Below, one piece after another: positions 12,818-25,600 of a stretch of 64,000 nt of DNA. The notes below the pieces were generated by a model that was given only the letters and a program-made list of their open reading frames with translations, made no database searches and was not told the origin of the DNA. Numbering within the stretch: the stretch's first letter is position 1; each line of letters begins with the position of its first letter. The stretch is taken from positions 275,501-339,500 of the forward strand of contig NC_080561.1 in the NCBI RefSeq assembly GCF_030253575.1, read 5' to 3'. This DNA comes from Rhododendron vialii (Eukaryota > Streptophyta > Magnoliopsida > Ericales > Ericaceae). Both the position numbers and the translations under genes were made by a program.

Positions 12818-13236
12818 TTTCTATTGGTAGGAAGATTTTACCGTGCTCGCAAAATTTTCTAGTTTACCGCATAACTTTTTTCATACTCCGAGCACACATT
12901 TTTTTTAATTGCTTCCTCAACCTAAATTGCATCAATTAGTTGTTGAATTTTGAAAATCAAGAAAGCGCAGACTCAAAGCCCCAGAATATTATTTGACTTA
13001 ATTTCAAACTCAGTTTTAATTCGCTCTTTTACTTCCCTCGAATATTTTGGGGGCAAAAAGTCTAGGGACAACTCCGGATACAATTATTTTTGGAGCTGTT
13101 CGATGTATGTCTATTGAAAGGCTCTGGATGCAATTGTGTTCGGAGTTGTGTTCTTAGCATTGCTTTTGGGTGGTGTGGGTGGCTGTTAAAGAGCCAACTG
13201 CTGAATTTCCAGGATTTTGTGTGATCGATTCAAGTA

Positions 13237-13704
13237 CGGATGCGTTTGGTTGGATAGAATGAAATGTGAATAGGAATAAAATTGGAAGAATTGAGAATAG
13301 AATAATCATTCCCATTCTCATGTTTGGTTGTACTTAAGAATAGTCATTCTCATCTCCAATGGAATAGTGTGGCATCAACAATTTTTGGAGTGGTAATAGT
13401 AATTTTTAGAGTGACAATAGTATTTTTTGGAGTGGCAATAATAATTTTTGGAATGACAATAGTAATTTTTGGTGTGGCAATAGTGAATGTTGGAGTGACA
13501 CTAGTAATTTTGGTGTAACAAAAGAATAAAAAAACAATTTCTTTTTTTGAATGGAATGACAATTCCTTTACTAAGGTGAATAGGAATTCCATTTGGAATC
13601 ATCAATCTATTATTCAATGGCGAACCAAACATTGGAATAAGTAAGTCATTAAAATGACTATTCCATTCCAACCTTAATTCCATCCGACCAAACATACCCC
13701 AGTA
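13237..13704. mobile_element. MITE-like element with imperfect TIRs
   Basis: The left end tgcgtttggttggatagaat mirrors the right end attccatccgaccaaacata. Subterminal sequence is also inverted (attcccattctcatgtttgg against ccaaacattggaat). About 470 bp with no coding capacity. An internal minisatellite of about 24 bp occupies 13388-13515. It sits about 180 bp upstream of the pectinesterase ATG and so lies in its promoter region. Confidence 0.65.
13388..13515. repeat. Degenerate minisatellite, period about 24 bp
   Basis: About five units of the form gtggcaatagtaatttttggag with point differences. It can be read as a repetitive hydrophobic peptide (VIFGVAIV-like), but this reflects the repeat and is not evidence of a gene. 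Confidence 0.75.
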
Positions 13705-13744
13705 ACACACACACTCTCTCTCTACTATTACGCCGCCTCTCTCT

Positions 13745-13791
13745 TAGGATTCTTGCTCTTTTTTTTTTTTTGATAGGCTAGGATTCTTGCT
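13745..13791 (-). mobile_element. Micro-insertion of a LINE 3' tail with 13-bp target duplication
   Basis: The 13-bp direct repeat taggattcttgct (13745-13757 and 13779-13791) flanks only 21 bp, a poly-T run followed by gataggc. On the minus strand this reads GCCTATC plus poly(A), the same 3' end as the larger insertion at 39621-39895. It is best explained as an extremely 5'-truncated LINE insertion, about 96 bp upstream of the pectinesterase start. Confidence 0.75.
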
Positions 13792-13886
13792 TTTCAAACA
13801 TCTTCGTCAGTCTGTACTTCATCTATACACGTGGACTACATGTTCCGATCCATTTGTCATCGCCTGCATTTCCGCATGTGAGAAGA

Positions 13887-16339
13887 ATGGACCGCCTATG
13901 CCAATCCTTCAAGAATCTGCACAGAACAACACAACCAAAGACGACCATGCTCGTCGTCCTTGTTACCCTAATTGCAGCACTACTGCTCGTTGCTTCTCCT
14001 CTGCTCAGGCCTTACCACTCTTCTTCTACCCACCGCCATGCAAGAAATCCCTCTTTGGTTTCGCCACCACATTTGATCATCAAGAATGCATGCACAAACA
14101 CTTTGTACCCTTCTTTGTGCTTCACCACCCTCCTCTCTCCGCCACCCCCTTCCGAGAATGTCACTACTAGCCTCCATTACATTCTTGAACTCACAATTAA
14201 TCGAACCATCAAAAAAGTCGCCACCACAATGTTAAGTGTAGTGGGTCTCTTCACCGGCCAAGATTTGAATTCTCAGGAAAAGAATGCCCTGAATGACTGC
14301 ACAGACATGCTGGAACAAACCCTTTATGAACTTAGACAAGCCATCAATGACTTGCATAAATTCCCCTCCTCGAGAGGCTCCCGTCATCGATTGTATGGTA
14401 ACATCAAAACCCTACTCAGTGCAGCTATGACAAATGAGAATACGTGCATTGATGGATTCGCTGACTTGGAAGAATGTAATTTCAAGGGTCGAAAGGATCT
14501 CAAAGAGTACCTTCAAGGCCTATTGACTCCTATCTCTCACATGATCAGCAACTGCTTGGCCATGATCAAGTACATGGAGACCATTAACCGCAAAGTAACC
14601 GTCATCAAGAATAGACCAAGATTGAACAACATGCCAGAAGATGATTTCCAAAATTCATGGACTATGAAAAGTAGTGATAGGAAAATGAGGGAAATAACAC
14701 ATGAACGGAGGCCAAATGTTGTTGTTGCCAAGGATGGCAGTGGAAAACACCACACTATTCAGGAGGCAGTCAGGATGGCCCCAAACAGGAGCTCACACAG
14801 GTTTGTGATAAGGATAAAGGCAGGAACGTACCGGGAAAATGTTGTAATTCCAAGGGAAAAGGTTAATATTGTCTTTGTTGGAGAAGGAATGAACTCAACA
14901 GTGATTACAGGTTCTAAGAACTTTGTTGACGGGTTTTCCACCTTCACTTCGGCTACCTTCAGTATGATCACTGTCCAATATACATTTTCACATCGTTTTT
15001 CACATTTCCATTTAGGCTTTGTTTGTTTCGATGGAAATTATTTCTGATTACCAACATTCAGTTGCACAAAAGTTAAGCAACACACTTTTTCAGGAAAATA
15101 ATTTCCATATCCAAAATCACCTTGCAGTCCAATTCTCCGTAAGTCATGTTTTGCAGTGCTCGACAGCCTCCACCTCAGTTGCACACTGCAGCCTCAACCA
15201 TTCTCCCACAACAATATGTTCTGGGTTAATGACTTGGGAGACTAATGTCTGATCAATTGGGCTCTAGTTCTACTACTACTAGTCTTGAAAATTGTTTCTC
15301 CCGTGTTAACCAAATGCAAGGAAAGATAAAAAAAATTTCTCGCAACCTCATGTTTCATTTTTCAAGCAAATGCCGGATAACAAAAGGACAAGTGAGAGTT
15401 TTTGTGAGATCCTTTTACATGTAAAACAATTGAAACAAACAGAGCCTTAAGTTCTAAAGATGTTCACCGACACAATCTTGTATCAAAGGATTAAGTTACC
15501 TAATCTCAAGGGGACTAACTCCTGCTATTGTGTTTGCAGCTGTGGTTGGAGACAAATTCATAGCTAGGGACCTGACAATCAAGAACACAGCTGGCCCACA
15601 GAAGCACCAGGCAGTTGCTCTACGGGTGAATTCCAATGCTGCTTTCTACCGGTGCAAAATCACTTCATATCAGGACACCCTTTACGCTCATTCTCTCCGT
15701 CAGTTCTATCGTGAATGCACAATCCAAGGCACTGTTGATTTCATCTTTGGAAATGCAGCAGCCGTATTTCAAAACTGCATTATTCTGGTTCGCAAACCAA
15801 ACCCTGGTCAAAACAACATGATCACTGCTCAAGGGAGACAAGACCCAAACCAGGACACCGGCATATCGCTGCACAACTGCACCATAGTCGCTGCACCAGA
15901 CTTCACGGAGGCTGAGAGGGCCAACTTCTCAACCTTCTTGGGTAGACCATGGAGGAACCATTCCAGGACTATCGTCATGGAGAGCTATCTGGGGGATCTG
16001 ATACACCCACAAGGTTGGCACAGGTGGAATAAGTACAGTACTTTAGACACGGTGGAGTACATTGAATACATGAATTATGGACCAGGATCAAACACGAGCG
16101 GAAGGGTCAACTGGGCAGGGTATAGAAGGAATTGCAGTGAACGTGTGGCAAGGCAATTTATGGTGGCTTCTTTTTTACATGGAGCAGACAGCTGGCTGGA
16201 ATCCACGGGTTTTCCTCTCTCAGATGCTCCACAAAACAAAACAGGTTCACATGAACTCTCCAGCTTGTCCTCTCCAGCAAAAAATACAAAACCACCAAGA
16301 AAAAGAACCACTATGTACACTGGTGTAGGAAAAACTTGA
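13887..16339 (+). CDS. Type I pectin methylesterase with PMEI-like pro-region, 624 aa
   Basis: Demethylesterifies homogalacturonan in the cell wall. Exon 1 is 13887-14961, exon 2 is 15540-16339. The first in-frame ATG is at 13887; upstream codons in that frame are non-ATG. Residues 1-20 are basic, followed by a hydrophobic signal-anchor helix (about 21-39). A PMEI-like domain spans about 60-215 (ACTNTLYPSLC). The catalytic domain (about 285-585) shows GTYREN, QAVAL (Q382), YQDTLY (Q403, D404), DFIFG (D425) and LGRPW (R494, W496), so the active site is complete. The pro/mature junction has DRKMREI where family members often carry RRLL or RKLL. After STGFPLSDAP there is an unusual basic, Ser/Pro-rich C-terminal extension of about 35 residues. 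A MITE lies in the single intron. Confidence 0.97.
15015..15446. mobile_element. PIF/Harbinger-like MITE in the pectinesterase intron
   Basis: The termini GGCTTTGTTTGTTTC and, inverted, GGCTCTGTTTGTTTC match at 14 of 15 positions. Each end is flanked by TTA (15012-15014 and 15447-15449), the PIF/Harbinger-type target duplication. It is 432 bp, has no coding capacity and fills most of the 578-bp intron. Related termini occur at 50511-51572. Confidence 0.82.
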
Positions 16340-16671
16340 AGTGCTTCCATAGATGGTTCATGTACCATCAATTCACTGGTTATAAAATTGCCTTAAAAAT
16401 TGTACGTTTGGTGGAGTTCGGCTAACTATAGACTTATCCTATCTTAGCACTACACATTATCCAGGGCATTGGGAAAGCCAGCTCTAGAGAGTATGGAATG
16501 CACTGGCCATTATAGTTAAAAGGCGCTTTCTAAACTGCGTTCCCTTCCTTTTCCTTTCCCTTACGAAGATCTCCACTGTCCTGCACTGTATGTATAATGA
16601 CAGAGGAGCCACCAAAGATAAAGCTAACTTTCTTCATAATGTGCCCTTGATTAACCGACTTCTTTAGGCAC
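16340..16671. other. Short spacer between converging genes
   Basis: These 332 bp separate the stop codon of the pectinesterase (+) from that of the hydrolase/CPBP gene (-). They must hold both 3' UTRs, so the transcripts may overlap. No other structure was seen. Confidence 0.6.
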
Positions 16672-19600
16672 TCATTCTGGAGCAGGCCAACTGTTCTTCT
16701 GCTGATGGAGTGGCTGCCTTGGATGCAGAATTATTGCAACTAACAAACCAAAAGCAAGACCAACAAGGCCGCTAAAGGGTTGTAATGGGTCAGTACTGGT
16801 TACCCACATAGGATAATTGGCCTGATAAGTCAAGATACCACTCTTTTGTAGGACAAAACCTGAAGCCATTATCCCTGAACGCAACCCAACTGGAATGGAG
16901 AGGCTACCTTGGCTTCTTTCCTGAGCCCCTGCCAGAGCCATGGACAGAAGCCATAGGCTTGGAATAGCCCATGGAGACCTGAAATAAGGTAGAATAAAAG
17001 GATCACGACATATTCCAATTTATTACATTCATAAGAGAGAATCATTATTCTTAAAATTAACGGATTCAGCAGAAAATTCTCCCATAACTGTAGTCAGCAT
17101 TGCATCGTTATTGCAATTCTTCCATTTCACTTTATGAAATGCCATTGACATAAGAATCGGTATGTTGAAAAGAGAAACGACATGTGAATCAAAATGCGAA
17201 GGACAAACATACCTCTGACTTACAGAAAAGGCCAATCCAGAAAAAATAATTCCGCGGTAGTATCCAAGATCTGTAGCAATTTCATCAGGCAACCATGACC
17301 TAAATAGCAGTTCTTCCACCAGTGCAACACCTGTTGCTGTTATAATTCCTTGACTGACAAGTAAAAGCATCTTGGCAAAAACTTTGAGCCAGTTCACAAC
17401 ATCTGAAGGATATGATAGGACCGTGGAAGGCCATGATAAGCGGACACAACCAAGCAATAGATTCACAGTGTGTATGGATAAAACAAGCATAACTCCTCCA
17501 ACGAATCCCTTCAATACATTTTGAATCTGCAAGCAAGTATATAACCTTAAATTTTCGCTAGGCAACTGAAGGAAAAAAATAAGCATAGATAGGACTCCAA
17601 TACATCTCTTCTACGCCCAAAACAAACAATGCCTAAGGTCTAGAAAGAGACTATTTTGCAATAACCTACAAGCTGCAGTCTGTATGCGGCCCTAAATAGT
17701 GTGCAGTGTTATGCATGCACAAAAGCTGAAATGTATACCTTCGATGAAGAAGAAAAATCAAGGCCATATTGCTCGAATGGATTATCATACCCTCGAATTC
17801 TTCTTCCCCAAATCGCAATAAGCATTGTAATAGAAGCATACAGGCCGGCAATGCAAACGAGTTCGGCAAATTTGGAGGAGCTGTGTGTCACCCAACTTTT
17901 CACAAGTGCAGGGAGCAGAGGAACAGCAAATGGAGACCATAAAATAAGCACCATGCAAACAAACCCAAGTACCCTAGGGAAGGAAGCATGGTAGTAGACA
18001 GATTTCAGCAAACACAATACTTTAGTATACTTAAATACTTGACTACAAAGCATGAAGAAGTGGAATATAATTGGGAAGAAATCATGTGTAGCATCAGACA
18101 CGCCCACTGTTGGGATTTGCTGATGACACATTATTAAGCTCATGTTACACAGCGGAAGATAAATGGGTATGCTGTTGGTAAGTCCTGCAATATCCATAGA
18201 ACATCTCCAATCTTGACCCATTTTAAGACACAAATTCAAAATTTGGACAAAAACCACAGAAATCTCTCTCCAATATTTTACCCAAACCCTTTCCCATTTT
18301 GAGTTTTACCCATTTTTTCCCCCAAATCTGGGACAACCCAACCGAAGCCTCTGCCTATTTTTCCAACGGCCATATGACTTCATTCTTTATTTACAATTAT
18401 GCCATTTGTTGGATGACAGCCATAGACTGAAAACAGAGCACAACTCCTTTCTCTGATACGATCCAGACTTCATTCTTTATTTACAATTATGCCATTTGAT
18501 GGATGACAGCCATAGACTGAAAACAGAGCACAACTCCTTTTGGAAAGGTTTGTTACCGGCTGTTTTCAAATTAGACTGCTAAATGAAATCCTTAAAGGAA
18601 TGTGGCTTGATGTAGTAGACATGATGAACTGAAGGCATGGCCCTTGTTAGGGTAACAAAAATGCAATTCGCGTTGTCAGCATTAAGTACTTAAAAAAAAA
18701 AATGGAAGGATAAAGGATGCGGTAGGGAATTATTTTGACTGTTGGACCAAGGTAGAGATTATTCTGCGGCATGGGATAACTAATACCATTTTGGGAGTTG
18801 GGAGCAGCATTAGTTATCCCCGATAGGAAGTTCCCTGTAGTGGGATTACCAATCTGAGGGGACTCCATCTCATGGCCAGCAAATTTTCCCACTCTGGACT
18901 TGGGGACAAGGGGTGAAAGTTGGGGACCACATGTTCTATCCCCACCACTGGTGCAAAAACGTGCCCAACTATATTTTATACTTTGGAAAATGCTAATCAC
19001 CATCTACTGGTGTTGGTTAGCCTCGAGGAATACATACAACTAGATAGACTGGTGTAAAGTTGTCCTGAAATATGCAAAATATGTTCTTGGAGATCATGAA
19101 TATTTTGGCATTTTTTGCCTTTACCCGCCGCCATAGGGCTCTGGTTAGCAAAATTGTTATACTTTCAAGTTCCGACGTTCAAAGGGAGGAGAAGACATTG
19201 GGTAACTTAATTTACCTCTGTAACAAAGGGCGTTCAGCAATATTGAGAAACAAGATAAGCCTTCCAGTCAAACTAATAGCGCCACGTACACCCCCCCAAA
19301 GCAAAGCAATTTTACCAACCAGCTTCAACATACCACCCCTTTGTCCCAATTCTGCCAGCATGGCCACCAGCCTGAGTTGTGAAGTAGAAAAGTGGGTGAA
19401 CATGAGAAATGGAATCAGGTATTTATGAGTTCCCCCATTCAAAATTGTTGGTCCATCTTTCGTTTTCGTGATTTTTACCAAATTGTTAGTCCTTTTTGAA
19501 AAGTCAAGAGTCCAAAACTTTTAGGTTTTCAAAACTATCCCTGCCATTGAATGTATTCAAACATGAGTGCACATGGGAACTGTTGGAAACTAATGCTTTC

Positions 19601-22600
19601 AATTTCAAGGCAATAATAATAACACGTCTCCTTAAAAACATGGAATTTGCAAAAGAGACTAATATGATGGATTGGAGGGAATACAAAAACAACTAACATA
19701 CCTTTTATGATCTACTTCTCCATTTGCTTTCATAGGTACCATAGTACCAGCAACAGACATGGCTTTGTCTGCAAAGCTTGTGACTATGCCATTCTCGCTT
19801 TTCTCAGAGATATCCTCCTCAAGCTTACCAGGCTCCTTTTGATGATTTCCCTTATTGCCAAAGGTCTTGGACAAGACTGTAGAAGTTTCATTACCTTCGT
19901 CTGAATCCTTCATGCCCATAAATCACCAACAAACATGATAAGCAAGTAAAGACCCACCAAGAAAAAAAGGAAACAGGAAGGCACAATCTACCATGCATTA
20001 TTTACTATGATACGAAGAGGTCTTGACTCTTGAAGCTGTTCGAGTCAGGCAACAACTGAACAAATATGTGCATTGATACTTGTACCCGAGTCCATGTAAT
20101 CGTAGTTAATATGGAATACCCATTAACATTGTCTAGGTAAACATCACCACTTTCACACCTTTGTATTATTTGAACTTCACACTTTATAAATGTATCAGAA
20201 ACTCAAAGTTGATCTCCTGGTACACTACCCTTGTACATGGTACGTGGGTTAACTCACTCATGGTGAAAGAGATACCAAAATTCGTCAGCATGGGAGTTGG
20301 TTAGATGAGATCATAAGAATAATACAGCTTGTAAAGAGATCCAAGTGCTACCTGTTGATGCACAAGTAAAGCAGATGCTCCAATGGCAGCTGTAACGGCA
20401 GATGCTCCAATGGCAGCTGTAACAGCACCAACCATGATTTTGGCATTGTTTAGTTTTCCCAATTCAGCCTTTCCCCAATCTTTGCTTCTCGACATATTGT
20501 ACTTCAGATCAACTTCATGAAGAAACATTAGATCACCATCTGTTTCAGACAGTATGCAATTTGTTTCGGCAGACTGAGAAATTTGATCAAGGGTAATGGT
20601 TTCACTTTGGGCACTACCATTTACTGTTGCTACATTGAAGGATTTTCTCAAAGCAGCTAAGCTCAAGCCTACAACGATACCAAGTGGAAGTAATCTTCTC
20701 ACATAATTGGTTTCCTGAACGGCTAAGGAAATAGCTTTCACAATATGCTCTCCATTCAGTGTACCAAGTTTTTCAGAATTATGATTTTTAACATCCCAAC
20801 TCAGTATGTGTCCTGCAGCCAGAGACACAGCATTTGCAATTTCTTCCAAATCTTTGGCAAGATTTGGCTCCATCTCTTTTGTTTTAGCTACACTTAGCCT
20901 TCGACCGACTTCGACCTTCAATGCATCCAAAATAGTACTTTTAACAAAGCTCATCAACTCCTCCGATGTACAGTTATTAATTACACATTTTTGATAAGTA
21001 TAATCTACTGTCCCATATTCTTGAACAGGTTCCTGTTGTTGTCCAGCATCCATTATGACATATAGTGGTTTAATTACTTCGATTGTAGCAGCTTTTGAAG
21101 GTGAATGAGCCCGAATGTCTTTTCTGTCACCCTCATTGACATCACCAGCCACATGTTCATTATTTCCGGGTTGTTCTAAAAGCTTCCACTGACCTTCTTC
21201 TGGAATATAGTCAAGGAATAGAGTGGTAGTTGTATCTGAGTCTAGTGACTTGGACTGCGTCTTTGACAGAAGAGATTCAGGGAGGTATTCCTTGTAAAGA
21301 GTGTCACTGAATGGGTTTGTAGTTATGTACAGTGGAGAATTAAATAAATGTCGAACTTTATTTGGCTGCTTAGCCAAAAGTTTGCTTCTTAGCAAATCTT
21401 CCCCTGTTCCTTTTTCTTCATTTATATGGCAAACCACACTGTTTTCCCAAGAACTACTAATGCTGTTCCCCAGAACTGAATCAGGGCTGCTTATAGGTCT
21501 CCCCTCCTCTTCCCATCTAGATCTTGCATCGTTGTGTAAATCAATTTCATCATATGAAGGTAGATCATTTTCCATGTCAGACTGTGAGCTCAGGTCATTA
21601 TTGTTTTCTTCGTTGCTCATTGAGTTATAGTCATTGACAAGTTGACGGTTCTTAGATAAGAAGCCAGCTCTACCGTCCTCAACCTCTTTCTTATCAAACT
21701 TAGTTTCGTCAGCTTTTTCAAACTCCAACTGAGTAATCATACCTTCTAGTACACCGAAGACACTACTAACAGCTACTTGTGTTGAATCATCTATCCCTGT
21801 TAAGGCATCTAATGCCTGAGAAACACTGAAGGTCGCGGGATCATAGCTATTTTGATTATGAACGGAATGCATACTTCCTTCCCTTTTCATTGGTTGGGCC
21901 TCAAAAGATGATACCGGATGTGACAACCCCTCCTCTGCCTCGGTGGATGGCATCATCTTATTTGGATCAGTAGAAAGATTTGTGACTATTTCTATGTTCT
22001 CCTGGATATCATCTCCCTCTTTCTTGTCCGACTCAACCAGTCCATTCTGGTCCACTTTGTCCACGACAACAGCAACATTGCCAGTGCCACTAGCACTTAC
22101 AGACCAGCCAGGACAATACGGCTTACCACCTGCAGCTGACTCATTTTCATTATAGCCATAATATTCAGCATCTGTTTCTCTGGAAATACACCCATTTTCA
22201 TGATTGCTTTCCCCTTCAATAATGTCCTCTTTTATTGAACAGGAAACATTGCCTCCGTGGGTTGTAGATTGAAAGTGACCATAACCAGTCATTTTGTGCA
22301 GCGTATCTGAAGCCTGACGCTCTGAGTTCACTCCCCCAGCAGGCTTGTCCACTAAAATTTGACCATCACTATAGTCTTCCAGGTCATCAACCCTTGTCCT
22401 TGGATCTGAAGAATGAGGATCTTCATAACCTCCTGCACTTGATACTCCAGCTCTTTCATTCATCTCTGACTGTATTTCTGATGGCACAGTAGGTATCGGA
22501 CCAATATTTAGGTGGCTGTCCAGTTTCAAATTGGCCCCCCGATTACGCAAAATTCCAGAAGCAGCAGTAGTAAACTTTTCACGAACATCCTCCGGCACAG

Positions 22601-25600
22601 CATCTTGAAAAGCTTTCATTACTGTCTCCCCTTGGCCCACAGCATTCAGGACCTAGAAATAAAAGAAAAAATAGTTGTGATAAAAAGGTAATATTTCGTC
22701 GGCATAGGTAAATTTTACTGCTGTCTTCCGAATTTATGTAGCCCCCTGAAGCATTCTACAGCAAAGCCCTGATCCACTTTCTCACACTTTCTTGCATTTT
22801 CATGCTAATCAAACACCAGAAAAGTGTCATTATTTTCTTTTCTTGCATTTTCTATCAGCTTCACTCTATTCAAATGGAAACACTCTCTATGGATCAAATA
22901 AGCCATTTGACAAATATCAAAACAACCAAAATATATTTTTCCCAGGGAACAGTGGATACACTGGCAAGAAGGATATGAAAAGGACCAGCAGTCTGAAATC
23001 CATTACAATATAGAAGCAATGTTTTGAAACCCGAGCCGCTGAGCAAATTGGAAAAAGGAATGGGTCAAGGCTCACTGGTTCAACCAGAATAGAACAATGT
23101 GATGTCATAATAACCTCATAAATATACAACTTCAGGGGAAAAAATGAAGTAGATTCTTACACCAGTTATCAGTAACCTCGTAAAAGATGTTAGAGTTAAC
23201 GAAACAAATGAAATTGCAACTGGTTTACTGGTTTTATTGTTCACACTACCAATTACCAGTGTAGCACAGAAGTCAGTACAGAGAACTATTTTTTAAGTGT
23301 CCGAAAAGAAAGGCCTTATGGAAAGGCCAATATTATATGCTTATGTCAAGCATACAAAGCACTTAACCCTACAGTTATTAACTGCAGTTAAATAAGCGAG
23401 ATGTACATTCAACTAAGAAAGCAATACCTTCTTCTTCTGTTCTTCAGTTAGCGAGTTAGGCATGGATACATCAATCATATTCATAACTACTTGTGCAGTC
23501 TGGAGCACTTGGCCTCTTCCATTATCTATAGGACTGGCTTCCTCGTTGACTAATTCTGCATTACAAAAGCTAGTCTGCTCTAATAGACCATTGTTATCTC
23601 TTTGCAATCCTTTATCTTCAATCTCACACTTTTTTTGTGACTCTCGCCCGAATTTTGACCTAATGATCAAAGAGGTATCGCTTTCTCCGAACACCTTCTC
23701 TAGAGGATATACACCATACCTATCAAGAACATTTGATGGAGAAGCATTCAAAATTTTATTTAGTCTGCCCCTTTTATCAGATGCTCTGCTTTCCACACGT
23801 GGTAAACCATTTGAAGGATTGACGGTCACACCGTCTTTCAAAAGAGGATGACGACCTTTCAAAAGTCCAAGTTCCACCGCTGCAAGCCACTGCACATAGG
23901 GCATGCATACTTGTTAGCATTCACAACACCAGCATCCATGCATAATTGCGTATTAAATTGACCAAATCCCTGCTATAAAACTATCAAACATGCCCGTATG
24001 AATCCAAAGATTAGTACCACAGGCTCGTGCATGCCCGATTCAAATGACACCAAATTAATTTAAAACACGTGCAGAACAGGGTACTTTTCACAACAGAATA
24101 AACATATTTTCACGATATTGATGCCCCTTAAACCCAAATGCACACAACTTCTTTGTAAATAAGAAAAGGGTAGAACATGAGAGGAAAGATGAGTCTTTCA
24201 AAAGCACTGAAGCATGGTGGAATCCAACAAGCCAACAAATCAAAAAATGCATTTTTTTTTTTTGAACAGCCAAATCAAAAAATATATACCACCCACAAAA
24301 AGACAAATGAGCCCTAAGGGGCAAATTAACATTACCCACGAGTACGAAGAAATTCTCTTTGATATCTCTCTGTATAGTCTAAAGGACAAAAGAAATTTTC
24401 CACAGTACCAAGAAAGTGTAAATAAGTTGATTTTGTCGCTTTCGTTAATCTGGTCTTTTAATAAGCAACAGATTCCAAGCGCATATTCCATACTTCCTAC
24501 TTATGTTACATGGACTCGGGTGCGAGTATTGGGTGCGGGTGGAAGTCCAAGCGTTGGACCTTCCTAAACTTAAATTTTAGGATACGTGGATATGTGTCCC
24601 CAACTTGGGTATGGGTATGGGGACACACCCTGAACTCTTGTTTGTATTATATATTGCATAATTTTCTCAGATTATGTACCGTAAACTATGTTTACAAATG
24701 TATTTCAACAAGAAAGGGTTAAGAAAATTATGTTTTTGCTATTTCCTGTCTATGTGAAATACTCAGAATATCGCTTTTCTAGCTAATTTGATAATATTTT
24801 TCTGGAAGTATCTTAACAATTAAAGGATCCGAGTGTCCAAAAGGATATGGGTGTCGGACACATCGACATGGGTACTTGAGCCAAAATGAAGGATCCATGT
24901 AACATAGCTTCCTACCATTTCAATCCACACAACACAAGACTTGCTTAAAAGCAGCACCTTGCACAAGGCTCCCCCAACCACAGGGTCCGAGGAGGGTCAA
25001 ATGTACATAGCCTTGCCCTGTGTACAAAGCGGCTATCTACATGTTTCCGACGCATGATTTTGTCGCTTTCGTTAATCTGAGCAGGTCTTTAATAAGCAAC
25101 AGATTCCAAGCACATATTCCATACTTCCTACCATTTCAATCCACACAACACAAGACTTGCTTAAAAGCAGCACCTTGCACAAGGCTCCCCCAACCACAGG
25201 GTCTAAGGAGGGTCAAATGTACATAGCCTAGCCCTGTGTACAAAGCGGCTATCTACATGTTTCCGACGCATGATGACCAAGTCACAATGTAGCAGCCTAA
25301 GCCTTACCAGTTACAACTGCTCCAAGGTCTGCCCTAAGGGGAAGAACCAGGATGATTAGGCGGTGGGTTCAAATACCTAAGCATTATTTGGAAAAATGAC
25401 AAGCCCTTTAGACTTGCTCAATGAACAAAGAACAGACAATTTAAGTTGTTACCTCAATGGTGAGACGCTGGTACCAACAAATAGCAGATCTTCCACTTGC
25501 AATAACCTTAGATGGAGAACAAGAACATAAAAGAAGGCTTGTAAATGGATTTTCTGCTATTAGACTGCGTGGAATAGAGAACAAAGGGACTGTTCCATCA

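Larger units (their letters stand above)
12068..13886. other. Spacer between sucrose synthase and pectinesterase
   Basis: No gene was seen. The stretch contains a 51-bp tandem duplication, a tiny TIR remnant, a MITE-like element with an internal minisatellite, and a micro-retroinsertion just before the pectinesterase start. These are listed separately. Confidence 0.6.

Noticed and set aside
13324..13518. Repetitive hydrophobic frame (VIFGVAIV-like)
   Set aside because: It is the translation of a 24-bp minisatellite inside a MITE.
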